Shown here: positions 5,900 through 14,061 of the stretch, one piece after another
How positions within the stretch are numbered: the stretch's first letter is position 1
Layout of the letters: the number at the start of each line of letters is the position of its first letter
Translations under genes and position numbers: made by a program
The notes under the pieces: model-generated
Databases searched by the model: none
What the model was told of the DNA's origin: nothing
Seen by the model: only the letters and a program-made list of their open reading frames with translations
Source of the DNA: Acanthamoeba lenticulata
Lineage: Eukaryota; Discosea; Longamoebia; Acanthamoebidae
Assembly (NCBI GenBank): GCA_002179805.1
Contig: NAVB01000370.1
Location: 1-15,968, forward strand
Length of the DNA stretch: 15,968 nt
Direction: 5' to 3'

Positions 5900-8897
5900 A
5901 TGACCATAAGTCCGCGCATCGCAAGATTGGCGCGCAAAGCTGCCGCTACTTTTGTCTTTTGTTCTGTTTTGATGGAGAACCCAGCGACCATGGAACCGCG
6001 ACTGGAGGTGGCCCGACTACTAGCGCAGGGCTTTTCAGTGGCTCAATTACGGGCCGCGCTCGAAGACATACAGCTGCAACCAGCGGCTCGTGTTGAAGGG
6101 GCGGCAACCGAGACTACTATGGCCGAATACCGTGACTCAGCAAAAAAGTTTGCCTCCGGTGGTTCGCTGAGCCATCTGTTTTCGCCGTGGTACTTCGGTC
6201 GAGATGGGGTAGAAGAACTTCTCGCCTATATCAAGGCGACACGCAGGGACGACAATCAACAAAACTACGCCTTTGTTGGTGTTGTCCAGGTCAGCATGAT
6301 GGGTATGCTTCTACTAGGTTAGGTGTCGAGTGGAGCAACTATTTGACTTACGTGCCGTTGTTTACTAGGCAAAACCCGCTTGCTTCTCGAAGTGTCCAAG
6401 TACACTCCGCTTATTCTCATCCGCCTCGACAAGGCCAACGTGGTCTATACACATTTAGTCCAACTGGTCAACAAGAAGAAAAAAGAGGTGAAGGAAATGC
6501 TCAAATCGGCCAAGGACAAGGATGGGAACTTCCCGGACGACGTCGTACAGGAGTTGTACCGGAAGTGGAAGCATTGCAACCGCGTGGTGATGCTCTACAT
6601 CCGTCTCTTCTTTCTGTCCTACATGTTGTATGCACAACAGTACAAGGGTATGTTTATTGTTATATTCTTGTGTTACTTGGGCTAACCAATGCTGATGTGA
6701 TTTGGAACAGAACAATGTGCGACTTGTCTGTTCGAGCAGCGCCCTGGCCCTGATCGCGTGGAGGAATTGCGAGGGTATGAGGAGGAGATCCGGTTCTTCA
6801 ATTCGTCCCTTCTCAACGGCGGCCAACGTCATGTCGACACTCTCTTTTCGAAAGAGGTGGATGGGCTCCATCAGCTTCTCGGTGGCCAGTCGCCGAAGGA
6901 GATTTGCGAGAAAGTCAAGCTTCGCCACCGTGCGCTTAGTATTAAGCTGCATAGGCCGACGTTTGCCATCGATGAATGCCACGTGCCGTTCTACGAAGCT
7001 ACCGGTCTGCTCTTCCATTCGGATGTCAAGAAGAATGGCTACGAACGCTCTGCCGTGCTCCGTTGGCAGGACTACGAACTCCTCTCTCGGAAACGTCCGG
7101 GCAAACCTGCCGACTACCCTGCACAATATAAAGCACCGACAACGCTCTTCTCTGGATTCCGGTGGGTACTCCAGGAGTACATCGGCGCAGACGCCCCCTC
7201 GCATCAGACCACTGTCTTCACTTCGACGTTCTTCTCGGTCTGGGATCCGCTCCTGAATAAGTCCAAGTACTCTCGCGACCACGTTCCCGTTCATCGAGTG
7301 TGCCTCCGTCACATGCTCTCTGTCGCTGATATGCGGCAGGTCCTCACGCAAATCGAGAAGGATGCTGGCGGCACCGTTGAAGGAGCGGAACTCAACGACA
7401 CCGTGGTCGACTCCGTGCTCAATATGTGGCGTGGACGCCCGGGATTCTTCTTCGACCGCTTTCTTCGCCACTTCAAGCTGCTCTCTCGGGGCAAGACCTT
7501 CCTCCAGAGGATCAAGGAGGCGGACGCTTCGGCCGGCGCGGACGTTAGAAGTGACTTCGAAAGAGCACTATCGAACATTTCGGGCACTGGTTCGGTCAAG
7601 GGCGATACCACCACCGTGGCCGTTACCGGCGAGCAGATCCTCGGCTTCCTCTACTTCTGCTACCGTGTCCGCGGTGGCAATATCAACTGCCTATCGAGCG
7701 ACTTGGCCGACCTTGTGCAGCTGGGATTCGCCGTCGTTTCCACCTACAACGCGGGATCGGATGCAAGGAGCCTCGGTTTCATCGACGAGCCTCTCGTGCA
7801 AGACTTCCTGCGTCGCAAGATCGCCGGGGACGAGAAGGCAGCCGAATTCTGCGACAAGTACATCGCCAGCCTGATACAGCCGGCCAGTGGCACGAGTTAC
7901 GGCAACGTCGCCGAATATGCCCTGGCCAATCGCATCATCAGTTGGCATGGCCAGTCACTACGGGCCCTTCTTTCCACGTGGCAAAAATCGCCCCCGGCTT
8001 TGGAGTTCCTCGAGGGCTTGTGCGTGAGAGCGACCGCGGCTTCGGCCATCGGGGATCTCCTCCAAGGCAACCCGACCGACTTCGTCCATCGACAGCTGGA
8101 CAAAGATATGGCCGCTATGCCACGCGATGGGATCGTGATGCCAGACTTGTCCTTCTTCGCGTCGAATGGACATGGCGACCACTGTCTGGTAACGATCCAG
8201 AGCAAGACTACTAAAGAGAAGCTGGAGGACCTCGAACTGAATGGCGCTATACGGAGCACGAGTATCCACAAGCTATTTACTCACAAGGGAACCGAAACAA
8301 GTGCGTTTCCTCTTCTTTTGCTAGAAAGTGATGTAGTCCATGCTTATTTCTTTCTTAATAACTGTATTGTGTGCAGATCAGTCTAAGCGCTTTTGGACTG
8401 AGTGGCAACGTTTCCTCCGGACTGTTAGGTCGATCCACTTCGTGCGCGTCGTTATCTGCACACGAGGCTGGAAAGGGAGACATAAAAAGAACGTGCTCGA
8501 TCACAACACGAAACACCCGACACAGCCCATCATTTTAGCCGACGCCGACCCGGATGCACTGGTGGCTCTGTTCGGAGAAGCATCTGCGAGGGCACTACGG
8601 GAGCACGTACCAGGAGCACAAGGGATGAACGAGGTCGACGAGGGGGAAGGCGACAACGATTGGGTGATCCCCGCTCAATGGTGCGAACCACCGACGAAGG
8701 GAGAAAAGGCAAAGAAGGCGGCAGCTGGCAAGAAGAAGGCTGCAACCGGCAAGAAGGTTGTAACCGGCAAGAAGAAGGCTGCAACCGGCAAGAAGGTTGT
8801 AACCGGCAAGAAGAAGGCTGCAACCGGCAAGAAGGTTGTAACCGGCAAGAAGAAGGCTGCAACCGGCAAGAAGGTGACAACCAGCAAGAAGACGTAG
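5900..8897 (+). CDS. Crinkler/RHS-type (CR) protein: P-loop NTPase plus PD-(D/E)xK nuclease, four exons
   Basis: CR proteins couple a P-loop NTPase to a restriction-endonuclease-fold nuclease; they are known as secreted effectors of oomycetes and fungi and as trypanosome RHS proteins. Exons: 5900-6302, 6369-6647, 6711-8300, 8377-8897. Introns: 66, 63 and 76 nt, all GT-AG (GTATGC, GTATGT, GTGCGT donors). The total is 930 residues from ATG 5900; ATG 5972 is another possible start. Splicing intron 1 rebuilds VVQVSMMGKTR, the CR-type Walker A (G135-K136-T137). FAIDECH is Walker B (D315-E316). FTSTFFSVWDP resembles sensor 1. GRPGFFFDRFL resembles the conserved GRPR-type motif. MPDLSFF...TIQSKT gives D706-x17-Q724-S-K726, a PD-(D/E)xK active site. 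The tail is a Lys-rich tandem repeat. AATAAA follows at 8899-8904. I see no classical signal peptide or LFLAK header. The subtelomeric position parallels RHS genes. Confidence 0.8.
6303..6368 (+). other. Intron 1 of the CR gene, whose removal rebuilds Walker A
   Basis: The intron runs from donor GTATGC (6303) to acceptor TTTACTAG (6361-6368), 66 nt. Retention gives a stop within seven codons. The next upstream GT (after GTTGTCCAG) would also splice in frame but would delete VSMMG and ruin the P-loop. The donor at 6303 gives MMGKTR and is preferred for that reason. Confidence 0.75.
8727..8882 (+). repeat. Coding 39-bp tandem repeat, four copies
   Basis: Four back-to-back 39-bp units encode the 13-residue unit GKKKAATGKKVVT. 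The first three units are identical at the DNA level; the fourth differs near its end (GTGACAACC). They form the C-terminal tail of the CR protein. Such Lys/Ala/Thr repeats resemble histone H1-like or bacterial AAKK tails that bind DNA or act as nuclear localisation signals. DNA-level identity indicates recent slippage or unequal crossing-over, so copy number may vary between strains. Confidence 0.95.
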
Positions 8898-8965
8898 TAA
8901 TAAATGTACAACGTTCATTACTTATTTCTTGACATACAATAACAACTCTCTTGTCCCGCTGTAAT

Positions 8966-9039
8966 ACAAAAGATCTTCTTGATCATGACTCCGCTGGAGT
9001 AGCCTTTTGTGTAAAATGACTTGACATAAAATCAAGAAG
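8966..9039. other. Nested inverted repeats between convergent genes
   Basis: The spacer 8898-9158 lies between the 3' ends of the CR and SP-RING genes. CTTCTTGAT (8975-8983) pairs with ATCAAGAAG (9031-9039). ACTCC (8988-8992) pairs with GGAGT (8996-9000) inside it. ACAAAAG (8966-8972) pairs with CTTTTGT (9004-9010) in a crossing, mutually exclusive arrangement. It could be a bidirectional 3'-end structure. No gene is visible in the spacer. Confidence 0.4.
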
Positions 9040-9158
9040 GCACGACCACAACACCACCAGGCGCCTCCTGTCGTCCGAAGCTCGTTTCCCACCTATTGGT
9101 CTGCCCGTTTCTAGCTCTCTCGTCAAAGCATTCTTGAGCTGCGACAGTTTCCGGCGGG

Positions 9159-10169
9159 CTACCAGACGCAATCCTGATAGGCTCTTGTCGGTCGTGCCAG
9201 GGTGATGGCCGAGGGTTTCATGATCACTTTCTTGATGGGAGTCGTGGCGGTAGGTCTGTTTGTTGGTATCTCAGCTTTCTTCTGTTGTCGACGCGCGCCT
9301 GCTGTAGTGGTATTGACTGTGGTTGATGCCCTGGTGTTGTTCTTGGTCATCGTGGCGCTCGCTATGCTTCTTTTCAGGTCGGCGTTGTCAGAAACTATCA
9401 AATCGAGTTGCTCGGCTTTGCGCATCGAATAACGATGAAGGCGCTTGAGGTCGTCCCGCACTCGCTTGTATGCCGTGTACCAAAATTCCGGAGGCATCGC
9501 CTCATGTCTCCTCCTTTGTTCATCTGCTAGTGCGTCCACCTCTGCTGCGAAGGAGTTTGAAGAGGCGGTGGCGGTCGACGGGAGTTCGCCTCCATCCTTG
9601 GTATTGTTGACTGGAGGAAGTGGCATCGGATCTACCAGTCTTGAGCGAGATGTGGTATTGGCACCGAGACGTATGCATACGCGGTGGGCGCCAGGAGGTG
9701 ACGTGCACCACAGCTCATCCTGGGAGAGTCGGCACAACTCAGGGAAGATGATGCTGTTGTCGAACCGGACCACCTCACCGCAACCAGGAACAGGGCATGC
9801 GTGGCCTTCACTCGGCTTGCCTTCAACGTTCCACCAGTACCGCCAATGCAAGACCAAACAGAAGGGCTGCCAATGAGCACAGTGAGAACCCACACCGGCG
9901 AGCTTGATTCGGCATCCGAACGCGGGGTCTCTCAACGAGAGGCTCAGTGGCTCCCAGTGGAAAGACGCGCCTACTGTTGATGCAGTTGCTGGTGCCACCC
10001 TAGAATGATGATTAACATCGACGGCATTATCAGTAGCAGACATGTCGCAAAATGTAGAGTGGCGGTTTTGGCGTTGATCGTCAAATAGATCTAAAGGAAG
10101 ATCGATGAGGTCATCATTAACGTAATGGCCCTCATCTGGACTGTGCTGGAGAAGTGTGTCGCTGTACAT
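9159..10169 (-). CDS. SP-RING (MIZ) zinc-finger protein, possible SUMO E3 ligase
   Basis: SP-RING proteins (PIAS, Siz, Nse2) promote SUMO transfer in the nucleus. This 336-residue protein starts at ATG 10169. Residues about 75-146 follow the SP-RING pattern: LSLRDPAFGCRIKLAGVGSH, then CAHWQPF (C97, H99), C104, a Trp-rich helix, then ACPVPGCGEVVRFDNSIIFP (C125, C130). In PIAS proteins the second cysteine pair is CPxC; here it is CPVPGC, two residues longer, so the zinc site may differ. An acidic N-terminus (DDLIDLPLDLFDD) precedes the finger. A long basic helix at about 222-265 (EFWYTAYKRVRDDLKRLHRY) and a Thr/Lys-rich tail with KKVIMKP follow. No SAP or PINIT domain is visible. It is convergent with the CR gene and diverges from the small basic gene across 255 nt. 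The finger call is good; ligase activity is inference. Confidence 0.72.
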   Translation of the reverse strand: MYSDTLLQHSPDEGHYVNDDLIDLPLDLFDDQRQNRHSTFCDMSATDNAVDVNHHSRVAPATASTVGASFHWEPLSLSLRDPAFGCRIKLAGVGSHCAHWQPFCLVLHWRYWWNVEGKPSEGHACPVPGCGEVVRFDNSIIFPELCRLSQDELWCTSPPGAHRVCIRLGANTTSRSRLVDPMPLPPVNNTKDGGELPSTATASSNSFAAEVDALADEQRRRHEAMPPEFWYTAYKRVRDDLKRLHRYSMRKAEQLDLIVSDNADLKRSIASATMTKNNTRASTTVNTTTAGARRQQKKAEIPTNRPTATTPIKKVIMKPSAITLARPTRAYQDCVW

Positions 10170-10294
10170 CTCGGTTGTTATTCTTAGGGACGAGTCTTTC
10201 TATCTTTGTTTTGCTGGTAATGATCGACGCCAGCAGCGGGGATGGGTTCGCGGTGCCGGATGGTCACCGTCGCCCGGATATGAGACCAACGGTG

Positions 10295-10306
10295 AACCCT
10301 AACCCT
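10295..10306. repeat. Short interstitial telomere-like sequence
   Basis: AACCCTAACCCT is two units of the telomeric repeat, in the C-strand orientation opposite to the chromosome-end array. It sits in the 255-nt divergent promoter region between the SP-RING and small basic genes. It may be a telo-box type promoter element bound by a TTAGGG-binding factor, a scar of past end joining, or chance. A similar TTAGGGTTAGG at 2906-2916 lies inside the coiled-coil gene. Confidence 0.5.
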
Positions 10307-10424
10307 CATTCTATAGGCTCAAACAAACTCCGTCTAATCCGATTAGAGTGTTGGCGGAACTTCAATCTGCGTAGGTACGTCAGTCGTGACTATCACCAAG
10401 AAGAAGAAGAAGAAGACAACAACC

Positions 10425-10877
10425 ATGGTGAACCAATATCGTAGTCCCGCACCAACTGATTCTGGCGAGCGTGGCGGCGCTGTCATGGCGATCAACAATA
10501 ACAACAACAAGAACACTCCCAGAAAGCCGAGAAGCAAAAGTCGTCCCAACGGTCAGGGACCCTGGAGACGGGTGTGGACCGAAACGAGAAAGGATCTCTA
10601 TCTCACGTCAGAGGATTTAGCAACCAAACAAAGCGTCGTGGCAAAGCGCGAGGGATTGCGGCCACCGACTCTGGCTCGGAGGTGGATTGACTCCACGGGA
10701 GGACCCGGCAAGCGCAAGTGGCCTTACCGTTACGTGAGAAGGCTTGATCGAGACTTTGCTCACATTTATGCTCAACTTCAACCGGCCACGGCGGTGAACC
10801 CGCGACTGCTCACCAAGATGCACAACAGGGTGGTTGAAAGAAAAGTGCTTGTTGAGCCTGTAACCATTCGTGTATAG
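10425..10877 (+). CDS. Small basic protein with a helix-turn-helix-like segment, unrecognised
   Basis: The 150-residue frame is taken from ATG 10425, which has a good context (ACCATGG). The frame extends upstream to a GTG at 10386 through a Lys/Thr run, but no other ATG is available. It is strongly basic and includes RKPRSKSRP near residue 35. An NNNNNK run precedes this. The segment DLATKQSVVAKREGLRPPTL followed by ARRWID has the spacing of a helix-turn-helix, but I cannot assign a family. A KRKWPYRYVRRLDRDF patch follows. ATTAAA at 10891-10896 is a possible polyadenylation signal. It is convergent with the acidic gene, 56 nt apart. A basic/acidic protein pair end to end might mean partners, but that is speculation. 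Confidence 0.6.
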   Translation: MVNQYRSPAPTDSGERGGAVMAINNNNNKNTPRKPRSKSRPNGQGPWRRVWTETRKDLYLTSEDLATKQSVVAKREGLRPPTLARRWIDSTGGPGKRKWPYRYVRRLDRDFAHIYAQLQPATAVNPRLLTKMHNRVVERKVLVEPVTIRV

Positions 10878-10933
10878 ATTTAGAACAATTATTAAACAAA
10901 CAAACAAACCAACAACAAACAGGGTGCTATTTT

Positions 10934-12811
10934 CTACACCAAGGCAGAAGCCGAAACTAGAGCAGGAGCGAAGGATTGTTCCTCCTCGAGCACCACGGCC
11001 TTGGCAGTTTCAGTGGCGGCGGCATCCTGGTGAACAGCCTGTTCGGGGGGCTGCTTGTCGTCGTGATGAACCATTGAAGACTCTTGGTTGGTGGGAGTGC
11101 CTGCCTCCTCGTCTCGGGGGGACTCTTCAGTTGACGTGGATTGCTCCTCTGTGTCCATCTGTTCAGATGGATCCTCTACACCGTCGTCACCTTCATAATT
11201 GGCAGCCTCATCATCTCCAGCGGCCTGGATATCATCCTCCTCCTCCTCCTGCTGATGCTGCTGGTGGTTGACATCATCGGCATCGTATACATCAGCGGGA
11301 TCATCCACAAGTTGCTTTCGGCTCTTTCCACAGGTGGTGGTGGTGGTGGTGGCAGCGGTGGGCTTTCGCTTGCCACGGGCCGTTGCACCTCCGGTGGTGC
11401 CCTTCTTCGTTGCCCCGGTGGGTACCACAAGACTCGGATCAGGAATGTAAGATCCGAAACGCTCGAGGAACCTCTGTTCGACGCGCTGCAGGAACAGGTA
11501 GAGCTCCTTGCGCAACGGCAGGGTCCTCGGGTGCCAGTCGTTGCTGCGAGCCTTATTGATGAAGTTGGCGTGCGGGACCATGGATGTCCTCAGCTTACGA
11601 AGCGTGGCCTCGACCTCGTGTTGGCCGGGAATGCGATTGATCCGACGGCCTCTGCCCCGAGTACCACCTGCAGAAGTCTTCTGGCCCCCGCGTCTGGATG
11701 TAGTCACGGCATCTTCCCAATCCTCCTCCTCCTCCTCCTCTTCCTCCTGTTCCTCCTCGTCCTCCTCTGGGGACGCCGTGGCCCCAACTCCAGCGTCCAC
11801 TGGACCCAGTGGTGTCTCGTCGTCATCATCATAGTCATATCCATCAACTCCAGCGGGGTCGTTGAGTGCATCAAACTCATCTTGCTGTTGTTCAAGATCA
11901 CCTTCGCCATCGTCGAGTTCAGCATCTACTATGGCTTCGACATCGTCATCGTCATCAAATGCATCAGCTGCGACATCCTCGTATTCCAGTGCCTCCTCCG
12001 CCCAAGCACCCTCGACAGCTTCTTCATCGTGGCCTTCTTCGTCGTCATCGAAGTCATCGTACACTTCAGCTGGAAGTTCACCGCCATACTTTTGGAGAGC
12101 GGCGTCCCACTTGGCCTGCTGAGACTCGTAGACTACTCCGTCGTCGGCGTTGTCCTCCTCGTACACAACAGTGCCCTCCTCCTCATCAGCGTAATTGTCA
12201 TCTTGCATCGCGGGCACCTTGCCAGGAGCCTTCTCAAACACCCTCTTGGGCATTGGCTTCTTTACGCCTCTGGTAGACCGAGGGGGCCCGAATGATACGG
12301 GAGCCTTCTTGGGGATCGGTGCATCATTACCGCGGGGCCTCTTGACGGGAGGCTGCTGGACTTGGGCTACCGGCGTTCGCTTGGAGGCGTCGGTAGAGAT
12401 GTCCCTCTTGCGTTTCACTCCAGTCGACGCAGGGGCAGCAGCAGCAGCAGTAGGAGGTCGCCTGACTGGCGCCTGTGGGGTCACGCGCGCCTTGGACCGC
12501 GAGGAGGCAGCGACAGCGTCGTCGGCCTGTTCAAAGGGCCACGCCACTGAGTTTGTGTTGCCGGTGGGCAAGGCGGGCTTGGGCTTTCAAACAGCCGCTG
12601 GCCTGACTCCGACGTGATGAGCTCTTGTCACTGGCGCTGCTGGTTGCTGCCTTCGCGGGGCAGCAGGTGCTTGACGTGGAGCGGGCTGCGAGGCACGAGC
12701 CCTGGCCAGTTGGCGAGTTGGAGTAGGTTCGGGCTTGGCCGCGGGGTGTTTTTTGTTACCAGCCAGGGTGGAGGTGGGGAGCGGCTTGGCGAGAGGCTTG
12801 GAGCGTAACAT
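10934..12811 (-). CDS. Very acidic protein with an in-frame TGA, possibly inside a 66-nt intron; unrecognised
   Basis: The frame from ATG 12811 opens MLRSKPLAKPLPTSTLAG, is rich in Pro/Ala/Arg/Gln, and meets TGA at 12589-12587. Immediately after it the same frame stays open to 10934 with no nearby ATG, so both parts look like one gene. A GTTTGA...TTTGAACAG segment at 12592-12527 (66 nt, a multiple of three) would remove the TGA as an intron and leave about 603 residues. Nonsense mutation, readthrough or a base error are the alternatives. Downstream are KRKR and KRPR basic motifs, long Asp/Glu blocks (about 12210-11710), a GRGRR patch, and a conserved-looking folded segment with HEVEATLRKLRTSMVPHANF and LPLRKELYLFLQRVEQRFLE (about 11640-11425). 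A second acidic tail follows. The composition resembles nuclear histone-chaperone-like proteins, but no family is recognised. Confidence 0.65.
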
Positions 12812-13071
12812 GATGTTGTTGCCGCTGTTGTTGCTACCGAGAAGTGGTGTGGTGAGAATGATGTCGTTCCTATTTGTGTGGTTTCGGGGGGAGGGGGTCG
12901 CGCACCGGTTGGCTATTGAGTCATCGCGTCCGACTGCCGTCCGACCTGACGCAGAGAGGCCGAGAAGAACACTCCGACGCAGTCGAGAGTATCGGACATG
13001 CACACACTCAATTCCGCACCAGTGCACCTGTGATGCCTTTTGCATTTATCTAAAAACCCCTCTCCTTGATC

Positions 13072-14061
13072 ATGTCTGCTTCGACGTCGCCCACCGCCTT
13101 TGCCGCCACCGCCGCAGTTGCTGTGTCCGGGCCACGGACAACAAGTCGTCCAGTCTATCATTTTTGGGATGGCAATGTCAACAGGTTTATGTTGAATCCG
13201 CTGCCTGTCTCCTACTGTTCAAGTCCCGTCTCTCCCAAAGGCGGGGAGACGTGGTTCGGCGATGTCACCGCTGGCGGTTTGATGTCACTTCCAGTGGAAA
13301 TGGTCGTGAACATCATCGGATTTGTCCATCCACGCGACATCGGAAAACTCACACAGACCTGCAAGGCCATGAGAGCGTTGTGCACCTCCAATGAGGTGTG
13401 GAAGCCCGTCCACCACGCGATGCGGCAATCCATCATGGGCGTTGAGAACGACGTCGCCGTGATACAACCGGCGGACATCGGACCGCCTGTGCCCACCACA
13501 GCCTCCAGCCACGCAACCGCCAAGAGAGACAAGAATTTGATACCCAAGAGCTACATGTCCTCGGGACCGCGGACCAGTTGGAGGACAATGTGTGCTAGAC
13601 TGGCGCACTGGCAGGGCAACCGACACTGCACCAAGCTCTGCCATGCCATGGGACGTCAATCTACGGGTTCCAGCGTCAACTCAGATTTATCTCGGATGAA
13701 GGCCATCATGGACAGATTGGAAAGATCAGGGCTGTTGCCCCCTTACATTGTGCGCAGATCAATTACAACCAGACAGAAGATAAAGAAGAACGCCACGACT
13801 CCGTCTCCTCCTCCTCCTCCTCTTCCTCCGACGACCGCCGCTCTCCTAAGTCACGGTAATGATGGACACGGCCGAGAAGCTTGTCGAGCCGTTGGCGAGC
13901 AACACCGCGTTCATCCCCGAGTTGTTGGAGCACTCGACCCACACCTGATCGCCCACATTCAGAGTCAGCTGGGCGCTGAGATCCTGGGCGACCGGTTGGG
14001 AGGCATCGGGGCTGGGCTGCGTTACGCGCTGTTGGATAACGTAGGGGGTCGACGGGCTTGA
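13072..14061 (+). CDS. F-box protein, second copy type, with C-terminus read from antisense of the neighbour
   Basis: The start is ATG 13072 (MSASTSPTAF); a TTG two codons upstream is not needed. Residues about 70-112 form a standard F-box: LMSLPVEMVVNIIGFVHPRD, then IGKLTQTCKAMRALC and NEVWKPV. Such a domain typically docks on SKP1 in an SCF ubiquitin ligase. The rest (about 113-240) is basic and unrecognised, with no WD40, LRR or ankyrin repeats. From about 13795 the frame enters a Pro/Ser run (SPPPPPLPP) and then reads 216 nt antisense through the jelly-roll gene. That part (13846-14061) is probably not native sequence; the original stop may have been lost or lie in a spliced 3' end. ATTTATCTAAAAA at 13044-13056 is a possible promoter box. 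It shares a 260-nt divergent spacer with the acidic gene. Confidence 0.75.
   Translation: MSASTSPTAFAATAAVAVSGPRTTSRPVYHFWDGNVNRFMLNPLPVSYCSSPVSPKGGETWFGDVTAGGLMSLPVEMVVNIIGFVHPRDIGKLTQTCKAMRALCTSNEVWKPVHHAMRQSIMGVENDVAVIQPADIGPPVPTTASSHATAKRDKNLIPKSYMSSGPRTSWRTMCARLAHWQGNRHCTKLCHAMGRQSTGSSVNSDLSRMKAIMDRLERSGLLPPYIVRRSITTRQKIKKNATTPSPPPPPLPPTTAALLSHGNDGHGREACRAVGEQHRVHPRVVGALDPHLIAHIQSQLGAEILGDRLGGIGAGLRYALLDNVGGRRA

Noticed and set aside
6455..7471. 338-codon minus-strand frame
   Set aside because: It lies opposite CR exons 2 and 3, which carry Walker B and consistent splice junctions; it is an antisense shadow.
8530..8918. Minus-strand repetitive frames opposite the 39-bp repeat
   Set aside because: Periodic Cys/Leu/Val sequences are mirror images of the coding Lys-rich repeat.
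10154..10444. Plus-strand 96-codon frame with a hydrophobic start
   Set aside because: It overlaps the SP-RING start and the divergent promoter, begins without ATG and has no signature.
10895..10911. AAAC/CAAA run considered as a microsatellite or poly(A) remnant of a retroposon
   Set aside because: It is only about four units and lies in a 56-nt convergent spacer; no target duplication or retroposon sequence is seen.
11141..12295. 384-codon plus-strand frame with many hydrophobic stretches
   Set aside because: Apparent membrane segments (runs of L, I, V) are the reverse complement of Asp/Glu tracts in the acidic protein; not a real membrane protein.
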